A stretch of DNA of 64,000 bases from Paguma larvata. Lineage: Eukaryota; Chordata; Mammalia; Carnivora; Viverridae. The DNA lies in assembly GCA_030068075.1 (NCBI GenBank), contig CM057826.1, positions 66,933,312-66,997,311 of the forward strand, in the 5' to 3' direction. The first letter of the stretch is position 1, and the number at the start of each line of letters is the position of its first letter. The position numbers were made by a program, and so were the translations under genes. This document shows positions 1-14,344 of the stretch, one piece after another. Below the pieces are notes generated by a model. It worked only from the letters and a program-made list of their open reading frames with translations. It was not told where the DNA came from and ran no database searches.

Positions 1-1480
1 GTAACAAATATATGAAGAACACCTCAACTGACCACTATTTCCTACTTATCAATATAGTAGTAATTGGTATTTCTATTACTGGGGTTATTCACGTATTATT
101 CTTTCACTAACGGCACCTAATCATACACCATTGACAAAGAAATAAGATGCACAGTGACAAAACTACAAATATCAGCATGCTCAACTCCTACAGTTTGTGA
201 TTTCAAAACATCATCAGAGAGGTAACATTTTCTCAAACTCTTACACAACCCCTTTTCTCTGTCTTCCTCTTTAAAATAGGCATACAGTTATCATATGGAT
301 GAATTGACAGCAATAAATTTAGCAAATAAAAAAAAATCTTATTGGCCACACTTTTCAATGCAGGAAGCACTGGAATGCAATGTAAATGTAGTAAAAACTT
401 CTTTCTGATTGTTCACAAAGTGCTTGCCCATACATAAACAGGTGATATATACAAATACCAATATGAATGTGTTCTAAGAAAACTATGTTAAGAAATAAGA
501 ACTTTAAAAACTACCAAAATTTGAATGTTATTTACATTCCTGGAAGATTACTTTGATGTAAAAAGATTTAAAAAATTAAAGCTCCTTTTCCATAGTAGAA
601 AATAAGATTCAGTTTACCAGAATTTAACTTATATACAACCTTTAAATGGATATTTGTTTTATCAAGTGAGGGACAAACAGGAGTTAGTTTACTGTAACAC
701 CTAACCATAGAATATAATTCAACCCAAGGTAGTTTATGTTAGAATCAACTCAGGGCAGTTGTTAATAAATTGCCTAAAGAAGTTTTGTACATAGCAGCCA
801 GGCCTGCTCTGGTATACTGACAATGATGTTTAAGAATATTTCACACTGAAGACACTAATACATTATTCAGCATGCAATGCACTGAGCAAGTTCTCTCAGC
901 ATCTCAGTTTATTCATTGGTGAAACAAATAATATATGGATCTCCTCAAAGAATATGTATGAGGCTTGACCAAGTATCAATAGGCAAAACACTTTGCCCAG
1001 TATATGACACAAGTGCACACTTGAATATTAAATCACCAAAGCAATAAGAACCCTTGAATTATAAAAATTATTCCAAACTCAGATATAGGAAAAGAAACAT
1101 TTTGAAAGAATACTTAAAAGTGTATATTACATTTTCTCCAGGGATCATCATTGTCTGTAAGTAATCAAATGTCCTGGAAGGCATTCTTACATGAAATTGA
1201 CTAAGAAATGAAGAAATGTAAAAGGTTACAGAAGTGTAACATGTGATAACAATATAAACAACCATCAGATATACAGTATTACAACTTGAAAGATGCTGAG
1301 ATGAATCTTAAGCATTTTCACCCCACACACACGAAAGTATTTAACTGTGTGAGGTGCATGGCTGTATAACTGTCTTGATCCTGAGAATCATTTTACGATG
1401 TATGTGTATCAAATCATCATGTTGCACATGTTAAATGTATACAATTATATTTGTCAATATTTATTGACAATTTATTTCTC
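1..1480. other. Intron, no feature recognised
   Basis: AT-rich FER intron sequence downstream of the SH2 exon. No exon, SINE or recognisable repeat was seen; the next FER exon (remainder of SH2) was looked for and not found. Confidence 0.6.
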
Positions 1481-1489
1481 CATAAAGTT

Positions 1490-2160
1490 AAGAATATATA
1501 CATGTTTCTCCCTTTGTCTTCCTTCAGTCTAATCTTAACGCAGCAGCAGGGGATCCTGTTACAGCAGATTATCCGTTACTTTGCTTATATTCTTATCTCC
1601 CTCAGAATAAAAGCCAATGTCTTTACCATGGTCTATAAGACTCTATATAATCTGTCCTCCGTCATCTCTCTTACCTCATTTCTAACCACCACCACTCCCC
1701 CCCACTTCCCTCCAGCCCCCCTCATTTCCTTCTTGATTTAAAACACACTCTATATACTCCTTTCTCAGGGAATTTACCTTTGCTGCCTGAATAGTTTCTC
1801 AGATGGACATATGGGTAATGGCCCCCCCGACTTCCTCCAGTCTTTCAGAATACCTCACCTTTCAGTGAGGTCTTTGTTGGCTACCCTACATGATACTGAG
1901 AATCCATTTTCTCACCCCAACTAAATCTCTTATCTCCTTTACCTTATTGAATTTTTCTCCTCAGAACTTGTCACTATCTAAGATCACATATATTTTACTT
2001 TTTATCTTGCTCATTGTCTGTCTCTTCCTCGAGAATGTAAGCTCATGAGGTGATAAGTTTTTACATTTACTTTGCTTATCACGGTATCCCCATGGTCTAG
2101 AATAGTGCCTGGCATATATTTCCTAGGTCAATAAGCATGTATGAATGAATGAAATATTAA
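1490..2160 (+). mobile_element. LINE-2 (L2) 3' end
   Basis: The pyrimidine-rich text has the order of the L2 3' region: a stretch like the end of L2 ORF2, then CTTGTCACTATCTAAGATCACATATATTTTACTT-type sequence, 'GTCTCTTCCTCGAGAATGTAAGCTC', the 'GGTATCCCCATGGTCTAGAATAGTGCCTGGCA' segment, and a terminal TGAATGAATGAAA. The orientation follows from the TGAATGAATGA 3' end. The copy is old and diverged. The short ORF on the plus strand here is L2 debris. Confidence 0.65.
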
Positions 2161-2164
2161 TGCA

Positions 2165-2890
2165 TATAAAATAACTGAAGTTAAAGAGACAAGATAACTT
2201 AACCTGGAAATCAATACTGAAAAGTTCATACACATGCAAACCCAATATACTGAAGTATGATGTTGAATAAAAAGTAGTAACGTGATAAAATTCACGGAGA
2301 ATCAAATTTCAAATCAGCCACTAGTGTCATAATGTCTTATATAAAATTCTAATATACATTTCTAACTATAGAAACATTTGAATAGATTAATGGGAATTTT
2401 TCATTTAAGAACATATCTAGCTTTTAGTTTAAAGATAGTTTTCTTCCACTGACATAGTAATCATGATGAGCAAATACAGTGATACGAGTAGCAGTACTTA
2501 CTTCATGGGCTGAAATAAGAAACTGATTTCTAGCAATTATCTTTTTAAAGCAATCACATCGACATCAGTGAAGTTCTCAGAGTCCTAACTGCAAAACCAA
2601 TTAACTCACTTTCTTAAAGATGAAGATAAAGTAATGAATCTAAAACTGAAGCTAAGATGGAGGCTTATAAAGTTCAGCTAAGCATCAAACTCAGGTCAAG
2701 AATAGTGTGTTCACAAAAACTTTTGAGGACTTATTTATTGACACTCTCAAAATTCCGAATATTATAATTTGACATTGCATAAATCTGTATAAATTTCTTG
2801 AAGTTCAGATGACATGAAGTTCAGTTCACATACAAATGGATTCTTTTTTAAGTTTTTCTACGTGACTTTGACAGTGATATCACAGAGAGA
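2165..2890. other. Intron, no feature recognised
   Basis: AT-rich intronic sequence between an L2 remnant and a SINE. No exon or repeat was recognised. Confidence 0.5.
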
Positions 2891-2909
2891 ATCCAGACCA
2901 ATCTATAAA

Positions 2910-3126
2910 TTAAAACTGTTTTTTAATGTTTGTGATTTATTTTTGAGAGAAAAGAGACAAAGTGCAAAAGGGGAGGGGCAGAGAGAGAGGGAGACACAGA
3001 ATCCGAAGCAGGCTCCAGGCTCTGAGCCGTCAGCACATAGCAGACACAGGGCTTGAACTCACAAACAGTGAGACCATGACCTGAGCTGAAGTTGGGCGCT
3101 TGATCAACTGAGTTACCCAGGCGCCC
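2910..3126 (-). mobile_element. CAN-SINE (felid type), minus strand
   Basis: Reverse-oriented SINE: T-rich/TTTATTTTTGAGAGA start, GA-rich middle, and tRNA-like head ending CCCAGGCGCCCC. Imperfect target duplication CCAGACCAATCTATAAA (2893-2909) and CCAGACTAATCTTTAAA (3127-3143). It forms a head-to-head inverted pair with the next SINE. Confidence 0.92.
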
Positions 3127-3153
3127 CCAGACTAATCTTTAAAAAAGCCACTT

Positions 3154-3367
3154 GGGGCGCCTGGGTGGCTCAGTCGGTTGAGCATCCGACTTCGGCTCAG
3201 GTCATGATCTCGTGGTCTGTGAGTTCGAGCCCCGCGTCGGGCTCTGTGCTGACAGCTCAGAGCCTGGAGCCTGCTTCGCATTCTGTGTCTCCCTCTCTCT
3301 CTGCCCCTCCCCCACTCACGCTCTGTCTCTCTCTGTCTCAAAAATAAATAAAAACATTAAAAAACAA
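3154..3367 (+). mobile_element. CAN-SINE (felid type), plus strand
   Basis: Full-length head GGGGCGCCTGGGTGGCTCAG, with pol III A and B boxes (GGTTCGA-like: GAGTTCGAGCC), CT-rich middle and AAATAAATAAA tail. Target duplication TTTAAAAAAGCCACTT (3138-3153) and TTTAAAAAAGATACTT (3368-3383), 14 of 16 matching. Looks relatively young. The ORFs here are the SINE read through. Confidence 0.95.
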
Positions 3368-3918
3368 TTTAAAAAAGATACTTGTCTTTGGAGCGAAGGT
3401 TGCTACTAATGATCTCTTAGGCAAATTCCAACAGAAATAATAAAAAAAGGGAGTAGAAAATAAATTTTTGCAGATTTCTACAAAGATCATTTTGTTGATT
3501 GTCATTTGTATCACATGATTAAATATCATGTAATATATCATTACAATAAAAAGTATGAATAAAAAATATAACAAAATTTGCAAAATAAAATTATATAGAT
3601 ATATATAATTTAAATATATTAAAAAATCTCAAGGAATAGACACAGAACTGTTATGTTTTCATAACACATTTGCTACATCTAGATTTTTGAGTTATCATTG
3701 TGCTATTTAAGAATCAAATATGCACATGGATGAAAAACACATAAAAAAAACAGAATTAGACTTTGTTGCTATACATACTTCTAGAGGACTCTTATACAAG
3801 GAAGTCAGACAGAACAGAATAAGCACACAAAAATGAGAAGGGGCTTCAATGAATGTATAATTTGAAATAATATGACTGAGTAGATTCCTTGAAAAAGAAC
3901 TGAGAACAAGCAGGCAGG

Positions 3919-3999
3919 AGGAAGGAAGGAAGGAAGGAAGGAAGGAAGGAAGGAAGGAAGGAAGGAAGGAAGAAAGGAAGGAAGGAAGGAAGGAAAGGA
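3919..3999. repeat. (GGAA)n microsatellite
   Basis: About twenty GGAA units interrupted by one AGAAA near 3970. GGAA arrays can bind ETS factors; no function is evident here. Confidence 0.95.
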
Positions 4000-4373
4000 G
4001 ATCATTTCTGAAAGAAGTTGAGATGAATATGCTAAATAAAAACCAAAAAACTAAAACACTGCTTTTCTTTGGTAAAATACCTTAAAATGAGAATATATAA
4101 CATAAGCTCTAGCTTTCTCAAATAAAAACAGCTTATGGAATACTTATAAATAACTCATTAGTCCAGTACATAGGAAAGTTGGTTAGAAAGTTTGGGAAAT
4201 AGTATTAACAAGGTTTCTGTATGGCCGTCCTAAAAAGCCAAGTTAACTTTTATTCTTCAAATGTTGTCTCAAATTTAACTTCCTTAAGTTTCTCAGTTAA
4301 AACCTTTTATAGCAATACGTATCTACTTTAATTTCTTATTACAGTTTACAATTGTATAGCACGTGTGACTTCT

Positions 4374-4425
4374 TTTTTTTTAATTAAAAAAACTTTTTTT
4401 TCTTTTTAAATGTTTATTTATTTTT

Positions 4426-4456
<31 letters not shown>

Positions 4457-4626
4457 CATGAGCAGGGGAGGGGCAGACAGAGAGAGGTAGACACAGAATC
4501 CAAAGCAGGCTCCAGGCTCTGAGCTGTCAGCACAGAGCCGACGCAGGGCTCCAACTCACAGACTGCGAGATCATTACCTGAGCTGAAGTCAAGGCTTAAC
4601 TGACTGACCCACTCAGGCGCCCATCA
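4374..4626 (-). mobile_element. CAN-SINE, minus strand
   Basis: T-rich start with an expanded (GA)n run at 4425-4451, GA-rich body, and head ending CTCAGGCGCCC. Target duplication CACGTGTGACTTCT (4360-4373) and CACGCGTGATTTCT (4627-4640). Confidence 0.92.
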
Positions 4627-4640
4627 CACGCGTGATTTCT

Positions 4641-5945
4641 AAAATGACTGTAAATCTCCCTCCTAGACTATAAACTCCACCATTACATCCCTGGGCCTTC
4701 TCAGTATTTCCTGGAAATTAATATTAATGAGGTTTGGAATGACTTTAATTGTTAAGAAGAAGTCTTTTAAGCCTTTAATTGTGTACCAGGGATACAGAAA
4801 ACGGTATCTTGTGACAGTTTCATTTTGACTTCATGGTACTTACTGCCTTCTCTGGAGTCCTTGAATGATACTAGAGCGATTAAAATGATTCAAAGTATGT
4901 AAGTATATAACAATAAGGCACAAACTTGGAACAAACTGTCATTCAAACAAGTTTTGGATTTGCTCACTTCTACTTAGTTTTCCTTAAGAGTCGTAGCATG
5001 AATTTAAAAATACATGTAGTTCAAACGGTCTAGAGATTGTGGTAAAAGAAGAAAGTAAACCTATGTGCTATGTTCCGAGACTGACTCCCCCAGATCTAAC
5101 TGGAACTTAGCATATGATACACATCCAGTCAATACCTTTTGAATAAATCCATGATTTAATACATTGAGCTACCCAATTTCACACAGAAATTACAGCCTCC
5201 ACTTTTGGGTTATTTTTGTTTTATTGACTCATATCCCTGGGCCTTACACATTACTCGCTCAATTAGTATTTGCTGAATGAATGGATAAGGAAATAAAAGA
5301 TGATGATATGCCATCACACAGAGATTTGTTTTAAAATATTTATCATTATGTTCTTATTTTTAATTCATCACCATATATTAAATTCAAATTTCTCAGTTCA
5401 ATCATTCTTAATTCTGCATCTTTAAAATTTCTCTGTTCGTGAATTCTACCAATGTCTCACATACTAGGTTTTAAGTTCACTGAGAAGCAGGCCATGCATT
5501 TTTCAGTTTCATGTCCTTACACTGAATAACATGGTAGTCTGCAAACATGGGTTTTAAGCAAATGCCTATCATATAAATAAATTAGAGAAATATAAATTGG
5601 CACTTTCCTATTAATAGTAAGACATTCTTTCTGGAGTACTTTTGTCTTACTACATGTATTTTTGTTTTATCATACACAAAAACAAGGATTTGCATATATA
5701 TTTTCTTATCAAATAGAACAAAGCCATTTAAATCTCTGTGAAAATCTATCAACTTTTATCACACAAAATAAACAGTTTTAGCTACAAATGCTAAAGATGT
5801 TTAGATGCAAAGTCTATTATATTAAGCATCCTAAACAGGCTACTAACTATGGAATACATCAGTGGATAACAGTAGAATTATACTGAGATTCAGATACTCC
5901 TACATACAAAATTAATAAATTTATTGTCCAGTAAAAAGTACAACT
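4641..5945. other. Intron, mostly unassigned
   Basis: AT-rich sequence. Phrases at 5220-5290 and 5450-5560 (CCCTGGGCCTTACACATTACTCG... TGCTGAATGAATGG) resemble worn L2 3' ends, too diverged to bound. No exon was seen. Confidence 0.4.
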
Positions 5946-5947
5946 CA

Positions 5948-6156
5948 GGGCACCTGGATGGCTCAATCGGTGAAGTGTGTGACTTCAGCTCAGGTGATGA
6001 TCTCACAGTCCATGAGTTCAAACCCAGTTAGAGTCTGTGCAGACAGCTCAGAGCCTGAAGCCTGCTTCAGATTCTGTGTCTCACTCTCTCTTTGCCCCTC
6101 CCCTGCCTACACTCTGTCTCTCACAAAATAAAAACATAAAAAAATTAAATAAAAAA
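5948..6156 (+). mobile_element. CAN-SINE, plus strand, diverged
   Basis: Head GGGCACCTGGATGGCTCAAT, CT-rich middle, tail ACAAAATAAAAACATAAAA. More substitutions than the young copies; no clear target duplication. Confidence 0.88.
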
Positions 6157-6336
6157 TAATTCAAGGAAAGTATAATTCTTCTTGTTTGAACAAGATAAAA
6201 CGAAAGATAGATATTCTCTCCTAGAGCAGTAAAAAATGTAAAAACTAGAAGTATCTGTGTCCATTTTGATCATTCATAGTGTTCACATAATGTTCACAGC
6301 AAGCAGAGTTTCACACCCTGTTAATAAGTAACTGCA

Positions 6337-6527
6337 GGGTCTCCTGGGCAGCTCAGTCAGTTAAGCCTCTGACTCTTAATTTCAGCTCAGGTCATGATCA
6401 TGTGGTCCTGAGATCAAGCCCCAAGTAGGGTTTATTACAGAGTGTGGAGCCTACCGCTGCCCCCCCCCTTCCCACTCCCACCATCTCTCTTTCTCTCTCA
6501 AAGTAAATAAATAAACTTAAAAAAAAA
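6337..6527 (+). mobile_element. CAN-SINE, plus strand, older subfamily
   Basis: Head GGGTCTCCTGGGCAGCTCAG, then GACTCTTAATTTCAGCTCAGG, which marks an older subtype than the GACTTCGGCTCAGG copies. Tail AAGTAAATAAATAAACTTAAAA. Confidence 0.85.
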
Positions 6528-6541
6528 AGCAACTGTAATAT

Positions 6542-6751
6542 GGGGATGCCTGGCTGGCTCAGTAGTTAAGCCTCTGACTCTGGATTTGGAGTCAGGTCAT
6601 GATCCCAGAGTCATGAGTTTGAGCCCTGCACTGGGCTCTGCACTGGGTGTGTAGCTTGCTAGGGATTCTCTCTCTCTCCCTCTCTCTCTGCCCCTCCCCT
6701 GCTCCCACATCCTCTCCCTCTCTCTGTCAAGGAAACAAACCAATAACAAAA
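6542..6751 (+). mobile_element. CAN-SINE, plus strand, older subfamily
   Basis: Head GGGATGCCTGGCTGGCTCAG immediately after the previous SINE. Target duplication GCAACTGTAATATG on the left and AGTAACTGTATTATG on the right shows it inserted just downstream of the earlier copy. Confidence 0.88.
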
Positions 6752-6764
6752 AGTAACTGTATTA

Positions 6765-8210
6765 TGCATCAAAAATAAAAAGCTTCAAAATAATTGCCAT
6801 CCTACACTGCAGTTGACAGAGACAATGTTGCTAAAAATAGCATTACTTGTGATTGGTGAATACCTCAAACCTTAATACATAAATTCCAAAACAACATAAT
6901 CATTACTATTTAAATTTCACATATAAATCTCATGGAAATCAAAAAGAAACCTTTTAAATTAACTTTTCCAATTACATGGGTATTTCATACAAAGTACATT
7001 TTATTTTTTTGTCAAGTGATGTCATCAAACAATGGTAAAAAGGTTCAATATCCGCATAGAACTTTACACCTTACGAAACACATATTTACTGATTTGATTC
7101 TCACAACTTTGGTGTCGGCTATTACCCCCCATTACCCCCAGAGACTTTCTTAAGTACAGAACTGAGACAGAAACCCAAGTCTATGAAACCAAGTTCAGGA
7201 CTTTTTTCATTTACCTACTTTTTAGTATTTTCCCTAATTTCTAAAATCTCATCCTTCTTTATGTCTTCCTCTCTTAGTACACCTGTGCCCTCATTTTCAT
7301 ACAGCTTTTATAAACAACTACTGGATTATAAACTCCTTGACTGGACTATAACAGGCAATCACTAAATACCTCATAATGAATTCCTCCATTTACTGGCCAC
7401 TTTCAGGCAACAGGTTCGTGAAGAAGAAAATGGGATAATTTTAGCTCATGAAAGATGTACCCACACAGACTGAAAAAGATTTTAAACCTCCCCAAACAGT
7501 CTATATCACCTTAAAACTTCTATTTTCAACTAATTTATGAGCTCAACATTATACAGTAAGAATTAACTAAATAAAATTAGGCAGTAAAAAACCTGAGGCA
7601 TTTACAGAAATATGGGTACTCTCATCTGTAACAGAGAACTTTGCAAAATCTCAGTGACAGAAGGAAGCTGAATGAAATCTTCACATGTGAACCTGTAACA
7701 ATGTCTTCTTTTTAGAATATATTACGCTACTCATTTTAGTCAATTAAAACAAAATGGTGATATTAAAGACAAGTGATAACTTGCAAGTAGACCTTTTCCT
7801 TTTTGTTTCTATGAATAATAAATTCCTGTAGTTACATTTTAAACTATGCGGTAATAAGGGAAACATTTCAGTCCTGTTTAATGTATGACATATTTTTTAA
7901 AATAGTAACCATTAGAATTTAGTAAGTAGATGGAAACAGTCATATACATTTTAGTTTATAGTTTATCTACGACCTTTCCTTCTGTAATTCACATAACATT
8001 TTATAAATAATGCCAACATGGTCACCTATTGTAATAGGAAAGGTTATCTACATCCATAACTTAATGGCACATATATAAGTTTTCCAAGAATATGGCAAAT
8101 GACATTGCTAGAAACAGTAGGTTGGATGCACGAAAGCAGGAAAATCTGATTATCGAGATGAGGTCTGAACACTATGCAAAATTAACAATGAATTAATAAA
8201 TGAAGTGTTT
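6765..8210. other. Intron, no feature recognised
   Basis: AT-rich sequence. The two short plus-strand ORFs (6932-7153, 7183-7365) have no recognisable domain and sit in non-coding-looking composition. Confidence 0.5.
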
Positions 8211-8212
8211 GA

Positions 8213-8420
8213 GGGACGCCGTGGTGGCTCAATCAGTTAAGCATCTTAATTAGGTTGAGGTCATGACCTTGTGGTCTACGGGTTCGAGCCGCTCGTCAGA
8301 CATCCGGGCTGACAGCGCAGAGCCTTCTCGGGATTCTCTCTCTCCCTCTCTCTGCCTTTGCCCTGGGCGCACTCACTCTCTCTTCCTCTCTCTCTCAAAA
8401 TAAATAAATAAACTTTAAAT
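8213..8420 (+). mobile_element. CAN-SINE, plus strand
   Basis: Head GGGACGCCGTGGTGGCTCAATC, body with GGTTCGAGCC B box, tail AAATAAATAAATAAACTTTAAA. It lies 265 bp from the SH2 exon, downstream of its donor. Confidence 0.88.
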
Positions 8421-8591
8421 TAATTAATAAATTTAAAAATAAATCAATTAAATTTATAACAACTATTTCTAATTCCTAATATTTAAAAATAGATTATTTC
8501 CTTAACAAGATTAACATTTTAGTGAATTTTGGCAAACTGTATTGAAGGAGTTTAGAACAAAGTAAAACTAAATACTAAACATAAAGTGTTA

Positions 8592-11045
<2,454 letters not shown>

Positions 11046-11063
11046 CTGGGTCTGTCAGGTTTT

Positions 11064-11295
11064 GCTTTTTTTTTTTTTTTTTTTAATTTTTTTTAATGTT
11101 TGTTTATCTTTGAAAGACAGAGACAGAGCATGAGCAGGGGAGGGGCAGAGAGAGAGGGAGACAGAATCTGAATCAGGCTCCTGGCTCTGAGCTGTCAGCA
11201 CAGAGCTTGATATGGGGCTCGAACTCACAGAGTGTGAGACCATGACCTGAGCTGAAGTTGGACACTTAACCCACTGAGCCACCCAGGCACCCCTA
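11064..11295 (-). mobile_element. CAN-SINE, minus strand
   Basis: T17 tail, GA-rich body, head ending CACCCAGGCACCCC. Perfect 15 bp target duplication GGTCTGTCAGGTTTT at 11049-11063 and 11296-11310. Confidence 0.95.
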
Positions 11296-11929
11296 GGTCT
11301 GTCAGGTTTTACAGAGACTTCTCTGCAAGCATTGGAAGGAATTTTTTATTAATATAATTTAAATTCCAATACAATTTTGCAAGCTTGTTAGTAATAGAAT
11401 GTAGAATGTTTTGGAAACAAAATCCCACATCCCAAGAGTTGTCATAATTATATCAAAAAGCAAATGAAGCTTTTTACTTCAAATTTCAGTAGGGAAAGAT
11501 TTTTCCTTGTCAAGAAGTTATCTAAAATTTCTGCCCAAGATATGGGGAGAAGGGGGCTTCTTTTTTTTAAATTATAGTTAATCTAATACAACTAATTATA
11601 CTCAATAAGACAATCTTTCCTGATTAACTAGGCTAGCTGTTTAGTTATTTTCCCTGGGCCCTATTCTTAAAGGATATTCCAGTAAAAACATACTGGGCTT
11701 AGTGAAATAAAATAATTGATATAAATGAAGAGGCAATGGGGATTCAGTACTAGAAAATGAAAATATTTTTTTCTTGAGGAAAGAATAAGACCCTATTTTT
11801 TTCTTCCCCTATTTTGGGATAATTTTCAAGTCTGTTACAAAGATTTGTATGCCTTTATGTCAAACATTTCAGTGCCATATGAGCTCCTTTTTGAGAAGTA
11901 AAGAAAAGGATTAAAAAAAAATGAAGATT

Positions 11930-12032
11930 GCCTGGCTAGCTCAGTTGGTAGAGCATGTGACTCTTGATCTCAGAGTTACAGGTTTGAGTCCCATGTTGGG
12001 TGAAGTGATTACTAAAAAAAAATAAAATCTTA
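11930..12032 (+). mobile_element. Short tRNA-Lys-derived SINE (older form)
   Basis: Very close to tRNA-Lys along its length: GCCTGGCTAGCTCAGTTGG (A box), ACTCTTGATCTCAG in the anticodon arm, and GGTTTGAGTCC (B box). After the tRNA part comes GGGTGAAGTGATTACT and an A-rich/AATAAAATCTT tail rather than CCA, so it is a SINE and not a functional tRNA gene. It lacks the CT-rich middle of the other copies. Confidence 0.75.
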
Positions 12033-12520
12033 AGAAAGAAGTCTAAATTCTATTAAAATTAGGCTGGCCAACTAAGGAACAGCATGGAAATGTATATAAG
12101 TAAACATCTCAAGGAACTTGAACAAGCTAAATAAAACTTCAACACAAACATAAAAATGTTTAAAAAATTTTTAGTCATAAAAATGACATTTAAGTATATT
12201 TTGTATTCTTATATAAATATAGTCATTAATTTAATAATCTAAGTGAAAAGTTATTGCAAATCTAATTTAATATTATACGGGGGTGAGACCGAGTAACTCA
12301 GGATTTTGAACATTTCTCAAAACTTCCATAAAGACCCCCTTAATTTAATCGCTGGAAAATTTTAGATTAGGAATCAAATGTCAGACGCTCAGAAGAAAGA
12401 GAATCACCAAACAGTTGCAAAAGGCTGGAAAAGATCTATTGAATAGGAATCTGCCTGGTGGTAGTAAAAGCTATTTTCAGTGAAAGGAAAATGTAACCAC
12501 AGGTAGAAAATATATTTTAT

Positions 12521-12746
12521 GGGGTGCCTGGGTGGCTCAGTTGGTTAAGCGGCCGACTTCAGCTCAGGTCATGATCTCACGGTCTGTGAGTTCGAGCCCC
12601 ACGTCGGGCTCTGTGCTGATGGTTCATCAGAGCCTGGAGCCTGCTTCAGATTCTGTGTCTCCCTCTCTCTCTGCCCTTCCCCTGCTCACGCTCTGTCTCT
12701 ATGTCTCTCAAAAATAAATAGACGTTAAAAAAAATTAAAAAAAAAA
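12521..12746 (+). mobile_element. CAN-SINE (felid type), plus strand, young
   Basis: Head GGGGTGCCTGGGTGGCTCAG, CT-rich middle, AAAAATAAATAGACGTTAAAA tail. Perfect 16 bp target duplication AGAAAATATATTTTAT at 12505-12520 and 12747-12762. Confidence 0.96.
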
Positions 12747-12762
12747 AGAAAATATATTTTAT

Positions 12763-13910
12763 ATCATTTAGAGTTTGACAGTTGAACAAATACTTAATAT
12801 AAAATGTGACATGAATCACAATGTTCTTCCTGACCCATTTTTTTCAAATTTCTAAATAATTCCATTTTGAATTTATTGAATGAGTTTATCTTAAAACAAT
12901 GAAGTATCAAAAATATTCCAGGTATTTGACCTTCATGATCATTGCCTCAGGCCAGACAAATAGGATGTAAATTAATAAGAACAGGGTCCTATCTTTATGA
13001 GGCACTACGGTCTATCTGTATTCTACAATTTCTAATGTTTTCAGCGATAAAGTAGAATTGATCATTTTTTTTCATGCACTGTTATCTTTAACCAAAACAA
13101 AAGTACTTCACCTAATGTTTATCTTCCACGAAGAAACTAGCAACAAAACTCTTATTCACAAATTTCTTGATTTGTCGTACTTTTTGAGAACCTGAGTTTG
13201 TTTAGTCTTTAGCTAATAACCTAACTATTGTCTAGCATCAGAACTAGGCAGAATTACATGCCGACCAGAGATTTGCATTCTCATATAATTCTCTCCAAAA
13301 CTTTACCTAAAAGATAGACAAGTAGGCCAAACTCAAATATTACCTTACTTCCACAACTTCCCATTTCCTTGATTGCCTTTTAGTGCACCTTCTTGGATCT
13401 CTCATTAGAGATACTATCTCTAGCAAAATATATTTTCTAAAGGTCTTTCATTTTTGGTTTAAAGCCTCTGCTTCTTTCTATACCTTCTGATTTCCTCTTT
13501 TTGTTTTTCTTGCTTCTTTAGTTCTCTTACTCTTCTTCTCTTTATTAGTAATCATTTCCTTTTTTCACATTATTGTTTTATCCATTTGCTTTTTCCAGTT
13601 GTACTTGTGACTCATTCATCCTCTTTTATCTGATCTTTTCATTGTATGTTTTCTACACTTTCATTTTTTCGTTAACAAATGCTCTTTCATTAAAGTCATA
13701 CGATATTATATAAAATGTGTCAGAATATCAATAATAACACATTTTAGTCAATTAACTGTATTTAGTGCTAATTTCATGTTTTACATATCAACTATTACCA
13801 GATCATTCTAATAACTCATATATCAGGAAATTTAAGTGTTCATCATCAAGTTGTGACTGCTTGTGAAGAATATAGTATCAGTCTGACATCAGATAACTGT
13901 TTTAAGCAGA
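12763..13910. other. Intron, no feature recognised
   Basis: AT-rich sequence with a pyrimidine-rich part at about 13440-13650. No exon or bounded repeat was recognised. Confidence 0.45.
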
Positions 13911-13913
13911 AGA

Positions 13914-14118
13914 CGGTGCCTGGGTGGTTCAGTCGGTTAAGTATCCGACTTCCACTCAGGTCACGATCTCGCAGTTCCTGAACCCCATTTCAGGCTCTTT
14001 GCTGACAGCTGGAGCCTGGAGACTACTTTGGATTCTGTGTCTCCCTCTTTCTGCCCCTCCCCTGTTCCCACTCTGTCTCCTGTATCTCAAAAATAAATAA
14101 GCATTTTAAAAAAAAAGT
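13914..14118 (+). mobile_element. CAN-SINE, plus strand
   Basis: Head GGTGCCTGGGTGGTTCAGTC, CT-rich middle, tail AAAAATAAATAAGCATTTTAAA. Directly followed by another copy. Confidence 0.9.
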
Positions 14119-14123
14119 CTTAA

Positions 14124-14342
14124 GGGGCACCTGGGTGGCTCAGTTGGTTAAGCCTCCGACTTCGGCTCAGGTCATGATCTTATAGTTTGTGAGTTTGAGC
14201 CCTGCGACAGGCTCTGTGTTGACAGCTCACAGCTTGGAGCCTGCTTCGGATTCTGTGTCTCTCCCTTTCTCTGCCCCTCCCATGCTCCTGTTCTGTTCTC
14301 TGTCTCTCAATAATAAATGAATGTTAAAAATTTTTTTAATCT
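14124..14342 (+). mobile_element. CAN-SINE, plus strand
   Basis: Head GGGGCACCTGGGTGGCTCAG, tail CAATAATAAATGAATGTTAAAA. It inserted next to the A-rich tail of the preceding SINE, a common landing site for L1-mobilised elements. Confidence 0.92.
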
Positions 14343-14344
14343 TA

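Noticed and set aside
3165..3347. ORF beginning MAQSVEHPTSAQVM, repeated with variants at 11055, 12532, 50560, 56640 and others
   Set aside because: It is the SINE head translated (GGCTCAGTCGGTTGAGC...). The same frame appears wherever a SINE lies, so it is not a gene family.
11930..12001. Possible functional tRNA-Lys gene
   Set aside because: A and B boxes are present, but the sequence runs on into a SINE tail, the acceptor stem is not complementary enough, and there is no T-run terminator placed as in a tRNA gene.
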